The notes under the pieces were generated by a model. It was not told the DNA's origin. It did not search any database and saw nothing but the letters and a program-made list of their open reading frames with translations. Below are positions 40,683-49,766 of a stretch of 64,000 nt of DNA, piece after piece (within the stretch, counting starts at the first letter, position 1; each line of letters begins with the position of its first letter). The DNA is from Pseudomonadota bacterium (GTDB taxonomy: Bacteria; Pseudomonadota; Gammaproteobacteria; Burkholderiales; Burkholderiaceae_B): the NCBI GenBank assembly GCA_023423975.1, contig JAFAEO010000001.1, positions 62,001 through 126,000 on the forward strand, read 5' to 3'. Position numbers and translations under genes: made by a program.

Positions 40683-40825
40683 ATATGTCGAATATTTTGA
40701 TAATTTTAACCATATCTTACTAATGTGTCGATTTTTTTTATTTTTTTCGACATATATTGCCAATATGTTTACGCCATCGACATATTCATATGACATGTCG
40801 ATAAAAACGAATTATTTCGACATAT
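40683..40825. repeat. cluster of six TCGACATAT-type elements
   Basis: TCGACATAT occurs at 40747-40755, 40777-40785 and 40817-40825. In the other orientation ATATGTCGA is at 40683-40691 and the variants ATGTGTCGA and ACATGTCGA at 40723-40731 and 40793-40801. Six related 9-mers within 143 bases, directly upstream of the fic gene start at 40663, look like a multi-site operator. The rest of the gap to 41170 holds no gene I can see. Confidence 0.7.
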
Positions 40826-41170
40826 CAGGACAAATGGCATCCTTGACACAGGCAAGAATTATGATAATTGGCGTATTACCTATGCCTTTGGCGTTATAGC
40901 TTGGCCTGATCACTCACACCACATCCTGCCTCCTTATCCCACCGTGCAATGTTGGAATTTCCGCAGTTTTGCTAAGTTCTGGCTCTTGGCCCAGGGGTCG
41001 CTCTTGAGCGTTTCAGAGTGGCCGGGATATGTTCGCAGCCGTTCAGAACACCGTCTTATCACAGTGGTTATGCCATTTTCCTATAGCTGAAATCTATCTG
41101 AACATCTGGTACCGGGCGGGACAATCACTCATCATTTGTCGTTCTCATATAAACAATGACGGAGACGAAA

Positions 41171-42043
41171 ATGAATAAGCTATTGTCGCTGGCAGTAGGA
41201 ATTGGTCTTGCTGCGCAGGTTTTTACTGTTCACGCCAATGCCAGCAAAATTGCCGATACCCAGACCCGCGTTATCCAGACGGAAAAGGGAGCAACGGTCG
41301 AGGTATTTATCAATGGCACCGGAACGCCTATTGTCCTGCTACCGTCTCGCGGCCGGGGCGCAGAAGATTTTGATCCGCTGGTGCCTTTCCTGCAGCAAAA
41401 AGGCTATCAGGTTATTCGCCCGGAGCCGCGCGGGATCGGTAAAAGCCAGGGCCCGACAGAAGACATAACCCTGCATGACCTGGCCGATGATATCAATCAG
41501 GTTATCCAGCAGGTTACCAAAAAGCCCGTCATCATTGCCGGGCATGCTTTCGGAAACTGGGTCGCGCGCATGACTGCGGTTGATCATCCGGACGCAGTAC
41601 GCGGTGTCGTCATCATTGCCGCCGCGGCCAAAAGTTATCCGGAAGCCATGCCGGAGCTCGTAGAAAAAGTACGCCATGCGACCGACCAGAGCGTCCCCGA
41701 AGCCCAGCGGCTGGCGGCATTGCAATTCGGTTTTTTTGCCAAAGGGCATGATGCACGTTCCTGGCTGAATGGCAGCTATGGTGATGTCGCCAAGAGCCAG
41801 CGCGCAGCGGGCAAGGCAACCCCGCAGTCGGAATGGTGGTCAGGCGGACACGCTCCATTACTGGAAGTACAGGGCGAACTGGATCCTTTCAAACCAGAGT
41901 CAACCCGCCAGGAAATGAAAGAAGAGTTCGGCGCCAGGATTAGCACGGTTGTCATCGCCAATGCCAGTCACGCGCTCGTACCGGAGCAGCCGCAAGCGTT
42001 GGCAGACGCGCTTGATAATTGGATCAAAACACTAAAGCCCTGA
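41171..42043 (+). CDS. exported alpha/beta-hydrolase-fold protein with altered nucleophile
   Basis: About 290 residues starting after GGAG at six bases. A signal peptide (MNKLLSLAVGIGLAAQVFTVHANAS) targets the periplasm. The fold is alpha/beta hydrolase: TPIVLLPSRGRGAEDF (oxyanion loop), PEPRGIGKSQG and a C-terminal His in NASHALVPEQP. At the nucleophile elbow, where GxSxG is expected, it reads GHAFGNW (124-130), with Ala126 in place of Ser. Either another residue serves, or the protein is a non-hydrolytic binder. It seems a single gene, convergent with an epoxide hydrolase. Confidence 0.82.
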   Translation: MNKLLSLAVGIGLAAQVFTVHANASKIADTQTRVIQTEKGATVEVFINGTGTPIVLLPSRGRGAEDFDPLVPFLQQKGYQVIRPEPRGIGKSQGPTEDITLHDLADDINQVIQQVTKKPVIIAGHAFGNWVARMTAVDHPDAVRGVVIIAAAAKSYPEAMPELVEKVRHATDQSVPEAQRLAALQFGFFAKGHDARSWLNGSYGDVAKSQRAAGKATPQSEWWSGGHAPLLEVQGELDPFKPESTRQEMKEEFGARISTVVIANASHALVPEQPQALADALDNWIKTLKP

Positions 42044-42086
42044 CCAGGCCAACCGAGAAAGTCAGTCCGCAATCACGTACAGGGCA

Positions 42087-42980
42087 TCAGCCTGCCCAGT
42101 CGTTAATATCCAGCACAGCCGCAGCGAAGGCGTCGGGCGCTTCCTGAGCAAGATTGTGGCCCGCGTTGGGGATGATCCGGTTTTCATGACGTCCTGTGAA
42201 GCGCGACGGATTTGCTTGTCCCTCTGCCACTGGCGTCACCCCATCGGCATCCCCCTCCAGGGTAATCGTGGGTACGGAGATCGGCGGCGCACTGGCCAGG
42301 CGCCTTTCCATTTCGTCAAACAGAGGGTCGCCATCGACCAGCCCGAATCGGTGTCGGTACGAATGGATGACAACGTCGACGAAATCGGGATTGTCAAACG
42401 CCGCTGCGGAGCGGGCGTAAGTGTTCTGGTCAAAGCGCCAGGTCGGCGACCATAAGGACCACAAGAGTTTACAGAATGCATGGCGGTTTTCGGTCAGCCC
42501 GGCGCGACCGCGTTCGCCATGAAAATAGTATTGATACCAAAGCCGATACTCTTTTTCCGGACTGGCCGGCTGCACGGCTGCGGCAATATCCTGTATGTTG
42601 TAGCCGTTCACGGAGACCAGACCACGCACCCTTGAAGGATACAACGCGGCCACGATGCAGGCGGCCCGGCCGCCCCAGTCATATCCTCCGACTACGGCTT
42701 GTTCGATCTTCAGTGCATCCAGCAATGCCAGCAAGTCTGCCCCCAGCGCGGCCTGCTGTCCCGAGCGACGTATGGTCTCATCAACAAATCGGGTAGGCCC
42801 GTATCCCCGAAGAAACGGCGTGATGACGCGCGCTCCCCGCGATTCCAGTTGCGGTGTGACCTCGTCATAGGCATGAATGTCGTAGGGAAAGCCGTGCAGC
42901 AGAACAACAGGCCACCCATCGGCGTTGCCCTGTTCGTGGTAGGCGATCTCAAGCTGCGTGGTTGCTATTTTCTTAAGCAT
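42087..42980 (-). CDS. epoxide hydrolase/alpha-beta hydrolase with Asp nucleophile
   Basis: About 297 residues. It has VVLLHGFPYDIHAYDEV (oxyanion region), LRGYGPTRF, VVGGYDWGGRAACIVAALYP with nucleophile Asp101, and IIPNAGHNLAQEAPDAF with the catalytic His. An Asp nucleophile is typical of epoxide hydrolases and haloalkane dehalogenases, which form an alkyl-enzyme ester and hydrolyse it with water. No signal peptide, so cytoplasmic. It ends 43 bases from the convergent exported hydrolase. A DMT exporter gene lies 22 bases upstream in the same direction, so the two may be co-transcribed. Confidence 0.87.
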   Translation of the reverse strand: MLKKIATTQLEIAYHEQGNADGWPVVLLHGFPYDIHAYDEVTPQLESRGARVITPFLRGYGPTRFVDETIRRSGQQAALGADLLALLDALKIEQAVVGGYDWGGRAACIVAALYPSRVRGLVSVNGYNIQDIAAAVQPASPEKEYRLWYQYYFHGERGRAGLTENRHAFCKLLWSLWSPTWRFDQNTYARSAAAFDNPDFVDVVIHSYRHRFGLVDGDPLFDEMERRLASAPPISVPTITLEGDADGVTPVAEGQANPSRFTGRHENRIIPNAGHNLAQEAPDAFAAAVLDINDWAG

Positions 42981-43002
42981 GAAGCCATCCTTTCAGTTAA
43001 TG

Positions 43003-43851
43003 TCAAAGTCCCAGGCAAACCGCCCCGCCCACGACGGTCAGGCATGCGAGCCAGCGTTTTGCACTCACGGTTTCCTGCAGAAACAGTCGTCCGATAAGCA
43101 CGGCAAACACTACGCTGGTTTCGCGTAATGCAGAGACTGCACCTATCGCGCCCGACTGCAACGCCCAGATCACGATGCCGTATGCCGCAAGCGAGACCAG
43201 GCCGCCGATGAGCGATATGCCAGTTGTCCTTGGCGCCGTGCGTACCGGCGTCAACAGCGCTGCGAGCCCGCGCCTGGCGACGAACAAAACCGGCATCAGC
43301 CAATAAAACAGGAACATCCACGCAGTGTACGAAAGCGCCTGCCCGCCCGACAAGCGCACGCCAATGCCGTCGATCACAGTATAGAACGCGATGATCACAC
43401 CCGTCATCAGCGCAGCCAGTACGCCCTTGCGCGACACCTGGCGCCCCTGCAGCGCGATCGCCATAATGCCACCCGAAATCATCACGACGCCCAAGGCGTG
43501 CAAAGGCCCGATGGCCTCATCGGCGAAGAGCGCCGCGCCCAGTGTGACGAACAGCGGCGAGGAACCGCGTGCAATCGGATACGCTTGCGCCAGGTCGCTG
43601 CGACGGTACGACCGCACAAGGCTTACGTTGTAGACAATGTGTATCAGTCCCGAGGTGATGATGTACGGCCAGGCAGCACGCGCCGGCAATGGAACGAACA
43701 ATATCACGACCGTAGAGACTGCCGCGATGGCCACGCTCATCCACGTCATGGACAGCAGGCGATCGCCGTTGCCATGCAAAAGCGCGTTCCAGCTCGCATG
43801 AAGCAGCGCTGCAAGCAGGACGAAACCACCAATATAAGCATAGCTGAGCAT
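43003..43851 (-). CDS. EamA/DMT-superfamily transporter
   Basis: 282 residues with about ten hydrophobic helices arranged as two repeats, the drug/metabolite transporter layout: AALLHASWNALLHGNGDRLLSMTW, PIARGSSPLFVTLGAALFADEAIGPLHALGVVMISGGI in the first half, and SLAAYGIVIWALQSGAIGAVSALRETSVVFAVLIGRLFLQETVSAKRW in the second. It probably exports a small metabolite. Divergent from a GcvA-like LysR gene starting at 43951 that likely controls it; the 99 bases between them are AT-rich. Confidence 0.92.
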   Translation of the reverse strand: MLSYAYIGGFVLLAALLHASWNALLHGNGDRLLSMTWMSVAIAAVSTVVILFVPLPARAAWPYIITSGLIHIVYNVSLVRSYRRSDLAQAYPIARGSSPLFVTLGAALFADEAIGPLHALGVVMISGGIMAIALQGRQVSRKGVLAALMTGVIIAFYTVIDGIGVRLSGGQALSYTAWMFLFYWLMPVLFVARRGLAALLTPVRTAPRTTGISLIGGLVSLAAYGIVIWALQSGAIGAVSALRETSVVFAVLIGRLFLQETVSAKRWLACLTVVGGAVCLGL

Positions 43852-43950
43852 GCCGAGCCCGAAAAAAAAGTGTAGTAAGAAGTATATCTATCTTGTGTCC
43901 GGGCAACAAACCAGATAAATTGACACTTCGTATTAGATAAACTATTTCGA

Positions 43951-44853
43951 ATGAAACAAAGACTCCCACCACTGAACGCGTTGCGAGCCTTCGAGGCTGC
44001 CGGCCGACTGGGCAGCTTTAAGGAAGCGGCTGCGCAACTGCACGTTACCAATGGCGCGATAAGCCAGCAGGTGCGCCTGCTTGAAGCATGGCTGGGCGCG
44101 CCATTGTTTGAGCGACATAACCGGCGCGTGGTGCTTACGGCAGACGCCAGAGCCTATCTGGCGCAAATCGGCCCCTTGTTCGAACAGTTGGCGCAGGCCA
44201 CAGCCAACTATGGTGTGCCCGCAACCGTCTCCCGGACACTGTCCGTGAATGCATCGGCAACGTTCACCTTGCGCTGGCTGGTGCCACGGCTGGAGCAATT
44301 CCGTAGTGAACACGCCAATATAGACGTGCGGATAGAGACCTCGAACGAGCCGGTGGAAAGCATCAAGGAGACTTATGACATCATCATCCGGGGCGGCCCG
44401 GACACGTTCTATGGCTATTGGATGAGACCGTTCCTGTCAGAGGAGCGGCTGCCGGTTTGCAGTCCGGCGCTCTTGGCGCGCCTGCCGCTGACCGAACCGC
44501 AAGACTTGCAACAACATACGTTGCTGCACACCACGAGCCTGCCGCGCGTGTGGCCGGACTGGCTGGCAAAGGCGCAGGTTTACGGCCTGTCCCCGGCGGG
44601 CACCCTGACCTTCGACCATTTTTACCTGACGTTGCAGGCAGCCATCGACGGCATGGGCATCGCCATGGGACCAACTTCGCTGGTATCAGACGACCTTGCT
44701 GCCGGCCGGCTGGTTACTCCGTTTAACGAACCGCGCCTGCCATCACGCAGTTATTGCGCTTATGTTCCGGACGAACGGTCTGCCGACGACGTCGTGATGC
44801 TGTTTTGCTCATGGCTCGAACGTGAGGGGAAACGCACTCCGTGTGGAGGCTGA
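43951..44853 (+). CDS. LysR-family regulator (GcvA-like)
   Basis: 300 residues. The N-terminus LPPLNALRAFEAAGRLGSFKEAAAQLHVTNGAISQQVRLLEAWLGAPLFERHNRRV is the GcvA/AmpR-type LysR helix-turn-helix. The effector domain includes TLRWLVPRLEQFRSEHANIDVRIETS and AAIDGMGIAMGPTSLVSDDLAAGRLV, as in GcvA. Divergent from the DMT exporter and probably its activator. The 226 bases after it contain a terminator belonging to the convergent membrane-protein gene and nothing else. Confidence 0.92.
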   Translation: MKQRLPPLNALRAFEAAGRLGSFKEAAAQLHVTNGAISQQVRLLEAWLGAPLFERHNRRVVLTADARAYLAQIGPLFEQLAQATANYGVPATVSRTLSVNASATFTLRWLVPRLEQFRSEHANIDVRIETSNEPVESIKETYDIIIRGGPDTFYGYWMRPFLSEERLPVCSPALLARLPLTEPQDLQQHTLLHTTSLPRVWPDWLAKAQVYGLSPAGTLTFDHFYLTLQAAIDGMGIAMGPTSLVSDDLAAGRLVTPFNEPRLPSRSYCAYVPDERSADDVVMLFCSWLEREGKRTPCGG

Positions 44854-44990
44854 TCGGCGGCACTCAACCGATGGGCTTGATCAGCTGAACGTTTAATCCC
44901 TTTGGCTTTCTGATCCATTTTATTGATTCGGCAGCAAGACTGAAAGCTTGCGAGCAGGCAGGTGCGGCCATTTCGTTTGTCATAACGAAA

Positions 44991-45030
44991 AACACCCCAA
45001 AGATCATACCTGTGAGATCTTCGGGGTGTT
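44991..45030 (-). terminator. Rho-independent terminator
   Basis: AACACCCC...GGGGTGTT with an inner AAGATC/GATCTT stem forms a long hairpin (one mismatch, 10-base loop). On the minus strand it is followed by TTTTTCG. It lies about 50 bases past the stop of the membrane-protein gene at 45080. Confidence 0.75.
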
Positions 45031-45079
45031 ATCAGCAAATCACAAATTGGGAACGGCTCTACCGTTCCCGGATACTGGC

Positions 45080-46099
45080 TTAAGACTTGCTATCTGGCTC
45101 CTGATCCAGCCGACGCCCAATGCGCATCACAGCCAGCATCATCATCAGGTTGACAAACACCACCAGGAACACCAGCACGCCGATCACAAACGGATTAGCC
45201 AGCACAGTCAGCGGTGTGACGCCTTTAATGAGTTTTTCCATTTCGTTGCCCAGGCGGTCATCGGCGTCCGAGGCATTGAGTTTTTCCGAAAATTGCGTTG
45301 AGAAAGACGAAATCAATGTGGTGCTGATCTGCACGGCAGGCAGCACAAACAGGGAATCACGCGGCGTCTTGCCATCCAGATAGCCGCTCACACTTTGGTC
45401 CAGACCTGCGATAAAGGCTTTGTGCAGGGCGAGCTTGTCTTCGTCGCTGTCCGCAGTGTACAGAACGGTATTGAGGTTCTCCACGATTGTGCCGCGTACA
45501 GTTGACTTGCCGCAATGCGGCAGCACGTCCACCTCAGTCTGCGCTTCTTCATCCGCGGCTTGCGCTTGCGCGTCAACCGTCGCTGCGGCGTCGGCTGCAA
45601 CGGCGGCGGCTGCAGCTTCAACGGCGGCAGCCGTTGCTTCAGACTCGGGGCCACAAAGGGTGGTGTACTTGTCAACGGCCTCAAACTCGACCGGAGCCAG
45701 CGGCACCGTGCCGTTCTCTAGCGCGGCGGCTTCAATACGTGCGCGCTCTTCGGGCTTGCTATCGGCAAAGGCGCGGATCTGGCGGATGATGTTATCGTAA
45801 TGCGCAGCGACGTCCTGCGTTTTCATTGCTTCGTGCAGTTTGATCGTGTCTTCGTCCTCGCCGGTCGCGCTGGCCTGTGTGCTGCGAACCGCATCCTCAA
45901 AAGCCTTTGCATCAGGCTTAAAGCCTGCAGCTTTCTGTACGCTGGTCTGGTCATTGTCGGCCAGATACAGCCGCCAGCCGTTGGGCACACTCAAGACAAC
46001 CCACCAGATGGCAAACGCCAGGAAGATCACCCCCAGCAAGACCAAGGCAAGCCGGCCAGCGGCCATTATTTTTTGTTCAAGATAGTCAAGTTTTTTCAT
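45080..46099 (-). CDS. two-pass membrane protein, paralogue A
   Basis: About 339 residues, no family recognised. Layout: cytoplasmic start MKKLDYLEQKIMAAGR, a membrane helix (about 18-36), a large domain probably in the periplasm, and a second helix near the C-terminus (LANPFVIGVLVFLVVFVNLMMMLAVM) followed by RIGRRLDQE. The middle contains a low-complexity Ala-rich segment (about 160-200, many AAVEAA-type units) absent from its paralogue at 47283. Otherwise the two proteins are colinear and very similar, above all at both ends, so they arose by duplication. An ATPase gene sits between them. No Shine-Dalgarno is visible. Confidence 0.75.
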   Translation of the reverse strand: MKKLDYLEQKIMAAGRLALVLLGVIFLAFAIWWVVLSVPNGWRLYLADNDQTSVQKAAGFKPDAKAFEDAVRSTQASATGEDEDTIKLHEAMKTQDVAAHYDNIIRQIRAFADSKPEERARIEAAALENGTVPLAPVEFEAVDKYTTLCGPESEATAAAVEAAAAAVAADAAATVDAQAQAADEEAQTEVDVLPHCGKSTVRGTIVENLNTVLYTADSDEDKLALHKAFIAGLDQSVSGYLDGKTPRDSLFVLPAVQISTTLISSFSTQFSEKLNASDADDRLGNEMEKLIKGVTPLTVLANPFVIGVLVFLVVFVNLMMMLAVMRIGRRLDQEPDSKS

Positions 46100-46307
46100 G
46101 TTTTTGTTGATATTGAGTGTTGAAGTAGTTTCAGCCTGATATGAGTGGCGCGCTATTCTATCACTCTGCTGGGGCGGCGCAGGAACTTTGCACCAAAACC
46201 GCATTTTTCAACTTGAACACTCGACAGCGCAACCAAAACTCTAGATCGCTCCACTCGCCAGTCCTGCGCAGTACACGCGACGCATCGCTACGCCAAATCT
46301 TCCCAAA

Positions 46308-47033
46308 CTACTCTTCATCCATTACTTGAAGCATTTTCTCGGGATTATTTATAAATGCTTTCATTATCTGAAAGGTTTCAGTGTCTTGATAAGAAACCTT
46401 GTCGATGCCTTCTGCCGAGAATTGGTAAATTGTTGAATCTGGATAGGCCAACAAAATAGGAGAGTGAGTTGCGATTAAAAACTGCGACCCTTGTTGAATC
46501 AAATCATGAATACGGAACAGAGCGGCCAATTGGCGTTGTGGAGATAGCGCAGATTCAGGCTCATCCAGAATATACAGTCCTTTTGCCCCAAATCTTTCAG
46601 TCAATAAGGTCATGAATGATTCGCCGTGCGATTGTTCATGTAATGACTTCCCCCCGTAATACTCCCCCACATTCAGATTCTCTATCTCCGTAGCCACATT
46701 AAAAAAACTCTCTGCACGTAAAAAGAACCCAGTTCTTGGAGGAAGCCCTTTTGCAATACGGATATGGTCCGCCAAGGAACTGTGTGATTTTCTTGTATTG
46801 AAGTTAAAGTTTTTTGTGCCGCCCTCAGGATTAAATCCATTTGCGATCGCGATGGCTTCCAGAAGGGTCGACTTACCAGATCCATTTTCTCCGACAAAAT
46901 AAGTAATTTTGGGGTGGAACACTAAACGGTTAAGCGATTTAACAGCGGGCAAATTATACGGATACTCATTATGCGACTCTACTGTTTCGCGACGGAAGAC
47001 CAAGTGTTGTAGGAACTGAGTATTTAATGCCAT
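46308..47033 (-). CDS. ABC-type/AAA ATPase (COG3910-like)
   Basis: About 241 residues. It has Walker A GENGSGKST (about residues 47-55), the signature-like SHGESF, Walker B LYILDEPESALSP, and the switch His in ATHSPILLAYP. The layout matches small stand-alone SMC/RecF-like ATPases (COG3910, AAA_21/AAA_23) with a short linker instead of a coiled coil; such proteins occur alone or in defence and repair contexts. The first Met at 47033 is preferred over an in-frame TTG. It sits between two copies of a paralogous membrane protein on the same strand, but each has its own intergenic gap. Function not known. Confidence 0.82.
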   Translation of the reverse strand: MALNTQFLQHLVFRRETVESHNEYPYNLPAVKSLNRLVFHPKITYFVGENGSGKSTLLEAIAIANGFNPEGGTKNFNFNTRKSHSSLADHIRIAKGLPPRTGFFLRAESFFNVATEIENLNVGEYYGGKSLHEQSHGESFMTLLTERFGAKGLYILDEPESALSPQRQLAALFRIHDLIQQGSQFLIATHSPILLAYPDSTIYQFSAEGIDKVSYQDTETFQIMKAFINNPEKMLQVMDEE

Positions 47034-47227
47034 TGTCTGCAATCAGAATAATTGAATCTCGGAGCGGAGCTCGTTTCGGGGCCGGACATGCAATGCCCAT
47101 TGTTTCATGAAAGGGGTTTCGGTGCCTGCTTACAGTCTACCAAACCCGGTTGCTATAGCAAGCCTTTGCGGCACAGGCAGACGGCACAAACTCTGCGCCG
47201 ATCAGTGCTGTACCGTCTTTCCAAAAA

Positions 47228-47259
47228 AATCCGCGCCACCTAAAAAAATGGCGCGGATT
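47228..47259 (-). terminator. Rho-independent terminator
   Basis: AATCCGCGCCA and TGGCGCGGATT form a perfect 11-bp stem with a 10-base loop. The minus-strand transcript continues TTTTTGG. It lies 24 bases past the stop of the membrane-protein gene at 47283. Confidence 0.85.
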
Positions 47260-47282
47260 ATTATTCTGCTATCAAGCCTGAT

Positions 47283-48221
47283 TTAAGACTTCGTGCCGTC
47301 TTCATGATCCAGCCTACGCCCAATGCGCATCACAGCCAGCATCATCATCAGGTTAACAAACACCACCAGAAACACCAGCACGCCGATCACAAACGGATTG
47401 GCCAGCACAGTCAGTGGCGTGACGCCTTTAGCAAGTTTGTCCATTTCGCGGCCTATGCTGTCATCGGAGCGAGACTTGCTGAGTTTTTCAGAGAACTGCG
47501 TTGTATACGATGAAATCAAAGTAGAGTTGATCTGCATGGCAGGCAGGGCAAAAAGAGAGTCGCGTGGTGTCTTGCCATCCAGATAGCCACTAATACTTTG
47601 GTCCAGGCCAGCGATGAAGCTTTTGTGCAAGGCGAGCTTTTCTTCGTCATTGTGGGCCCAGAACAGGACAGAGTTGAGGTTTTCCACGATTGCTCCGCGC
47701 ACCGTGTGCTTGTTGCAATGTGCAAGTTCTTCCTCGCTGGTCGCTGCTGCATCAACTTCTACTGCTTCGGCGTTGCAAAGGGTGTCGTACTTGTCAATAG
47801 TTTCGAACCGATCCGGGGCCAGTGGAAGAGTCCCGTTCTTTAGCGCCGCGGCTTCAATCTGTGTGCGCTCTGCCGGCTTGCTATCTACAAAGGCGCGGAT
47901 CTGACGGATGATGCTATCGTAATGCGCGGCAATTTCCGGTGTCTTCATGGCCTCGCGCAGCTTGCGGGCGTCTTCGTCCTCGCCGCTGGCTCTCGCTTGC
48001 GAACTGCGAACGGCCTCCTCAAAAGCCTTCGCATCGGGCTTGTAGCCTGCTACCTTTTGTACGCGGCTCTCGGTATTGTCGGCCAGATAAAGACGCCAGC
48101 CGTTGGGCACGCTCAGAACAACCCACCAGATGGCAAACACTAAGAAGATCACTCCCAGCAAGACCAGCGCAAGTCTGCCGGCGAGCATAATTTTCTGTTC
48201 AAAATAGTCAAGTTTTTTCAT
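47283..48221 (-). CDS. two-pass membrane protein, paralogue B
   Basis: 312 residues, the second copy of the unknown membrane protein. N-terminus MKKLDYFEQKIMLAGRLALV, helix about 18-36 (LVLLGVIFLVFAIWWVVL), NGWRLYLADN, then a large extracytoplasmic domain with Cys in DTLCNAE and LAHCNKH, and a C-terminal helix (ANPFVIGVLVFLVVFVNLMMM) with RIGRRLDHE. It is shorter than paralogue A because it lacks the Ala-rich insertion. Two conserved Cys in the central domain could form a disulfide. Function unknown. Own terminator at 47228-47259. Confidence 0.75.
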   Translation of the reverse strand: MKKLDYFEQKIMLAGRLALVLLGVIFLVFAIWWVVLSVPNGWRLYLADNTESRVQKVAGYKPDAKAFEEAVRSSQARASGEDEDARKLREAMKTPEIAAHYDSIIRQIRAFVDSKPAERTQIEAAALKNGTLPLAPDRFETIDKYDTLCNAEAVEVDAAATSEEELAHCNKHTVRGAIVENLNSVLFWAHNDEEKLALHKSFIAGLDQSISGYLDGKTPRDSLFALPAMQINSTLISSYTTQFSEKLSKSRSDDSIGREMDKLAKGVTPLTVLANPFVIGVLVFLVVFVNLMMMLAVMRIGRRLDHEDGTKS

Positions 48222-48469
48222 GTTTTGTTGAGATTAATGTTGATGTTAATTTCATCCGGATCAAATCGGCGCGCTATTCTATCACTCTGCCCAGGCCCGA
48301 CAATTAACTTTGCTCAAAAGCGCTGTTTCTGGACACGAGCGCACCGATTATTTTCGTCTACCCCTGCGCATCAGTAAGGCGCTCTTTTATTCCATATCTA
48401 TAATGGAAAAATAGCAGCGCGTCTGAGCACGTCCTGCGTCCTCCAGCCAAGTAATAAGGCGTTGTACTA

Positions 48470-49735
48470 ATGTCAAGATTAACGAAGTCGGAAATCTCCC
48501 CTGCCCAGGCTCGCCGTATCGCACTCACCGCACAGGGATTCAATGGCCTGAGCCGCGATGGCAACATCAGCACCGCGCACCTGCGCAGGTCCATCGGACA
48601 GCTGGGCGTGCTGCAGATCGACAGTGTGAACGTCCTTGTGCGTGCCCATTACCTGCCGCTCTTCTCCCGTCTGGGTGCCTACGACCGCGCGCTTTTAGAC
48701 ACCGATACCATCGCCAAGTCCAAACGGTTCTTCGAATATTGGGGACATGCGGCCTCGCTGCTGCCCATGGATTGCCAGCCTTTATTGCGCTGGCGCATGG
48801 ACCGCGCGCTTCGTGGCGAGGGCGTCTGGACACCGCTGCAGGCGTACGCCAAAGAAAGACGAGCCGAAGCAGATGCCATCCTGCGTCGTATCGGCACAGA
48901 AGGCCCCCTGGCGGCTTCCGATCTGTCGCCCGCCGCCGGCAAACCAGCCAAGGGCGCCGCCAAGCAGATGTGGGCGTGGAGCGAAGTAAAGCACGCCATC
49001 GAATGGCTGTTCTGGTCGGGCCAGATCGCCTCAACGCATCGCCGCGGCAGTTTCGAGCGCGTCTATGATTTGCCTGAACGCGTCTTGCCTCGTGCCGTGC
49101 TTGAACACCCCACGCCAAATGCCGTGGATGCACAGCGCGCCCTGCTCGCCCGCTCGGCCAAGGCCCTTGGCATAGCTACCGAAGAGGACCTGCGCGATTA
49201 TTACCGCATTCCCGCTGCGGACGTACGACGGCCGCTGGCGCAACTGGTAGAGGAAGGCACCATCATCCCCGTGCGCGTTCGTGGCTGGCGACAGCAAGCC
49301 TATCTGCACAAGGACGCGCGAGCCGGGCGCAAGATCGAAGGCGCAGCGTTGCTCTCACCCTTTGATCCGCTGATCTGGCATCGCGCCCGCACAGAGCGGC
49401 TGTTCAACTTTTACTATCGGCTGGAAATCTACACGCCAGCGCACAAGCGCGAGCACGGCTATTACGTGCTGCCTTTCCTGCTGGATGGCGCGATCGTGGC
49501 GCGGGTAGATCTGAAGGCGGAGCGCCAGTCTGGTGCGCTCATCGTGCAGCGCGCGCATGTCGAGCCCGATGCGCCACCGCACGCGATAGAACGGCTGATA
49601 GAAGAGCTCAGGCTGCTGGCTTCGTGGCTCGGATTATCGTCCCTGGCGGTCGCACCGATTGCAGCAATTGATCCGCGACTGGCGGCCTTTCGCGACAACA
49701 CGCTGCCGGCGTCTGCCGGGGAGCAGTCCATATAG
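48470..49735 (+). CDS. AlkX/YcaQ-type DNA glycosylase (winged-helix DNA-binding)
   Basis: 421 residues, HTH_42/AlkZ-like superfamily. Residues 43-60 (GQLGVLQIDSVNVLVRAH) carry the Gln-x-Asp motif (Gln49, Asp51) of E. coli YcaQ (AlkX), which unhooks interstrand DNA crosslinks made by alkylators; AlkZ has Gln-x-Gln here. Further blocks are RFFEYWGHAASLLP, WSEVKHAIEWLFWSGQIAS with the beta-wing RRGSFERVYDL, and a C-terminal LLSPFDPLIWHRARTERLFNFYYRLEIYTP typical of the family. Stand-alone gene, with a 32-base gap before the VOC gene that may be co-transcribed. Confidence 0.88.
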   Translation: MSRLTKSEISPAQARRIALTAQGFNGLSRDGNISTAHLRRSIGQLGVLQIDSVNVLVRAHYLPLFSRLGAYDRALLDTDTIAKSKRFFEYWGHAASLLPMDCQPLLRWRMDRALRGEGVWTPLQAYAKERRAEADAILRRIGTEGPLAASDLSPAAGKPAKGAAKQMWAWSEVKHAIEWLFWSGQIASTHRRGSFERVYDLPERVLPRAVLEHPTPNAVDAQRALLARSAKALGIATEEDLRDYYRIPAADVRRPLAQLVEEGTIIPVRVRGWRQQAYLHKDARAGRKIEGAALLSPFDPLIWHRARTERLFNFYYRLEIYTPAHKREHGYYVLPFLLDGAIVARVDLKAERQSGALIVQRAHVEPDAPPHAIERLIEELRLLASWLGLSSLAVAPIAAIDPRLAAFRDNTLPASAGEQSI

Positions 49736-49766
49736 CAAATTCAAAGTCACTACGGGAGTAATCAGC

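Noticed and set aside
40683..40825. Possible CRISPR array because of repeated 9-mers
   Set aside because: Repeats are only nine bases, irregularly spaced and in both orientations; no cas genes.
40843..40868. Sigma-70 promoter TTGACA with TATGAT
   Set aside because: The spacing is 11 to 14 bases, too short for a normal promoter.
45487..45789. Ala/Arg-rich plus-strand frames over the low-complexity segment
   Set aside because: They mirror the Ala-codon run of the minus-strand membrane protein.
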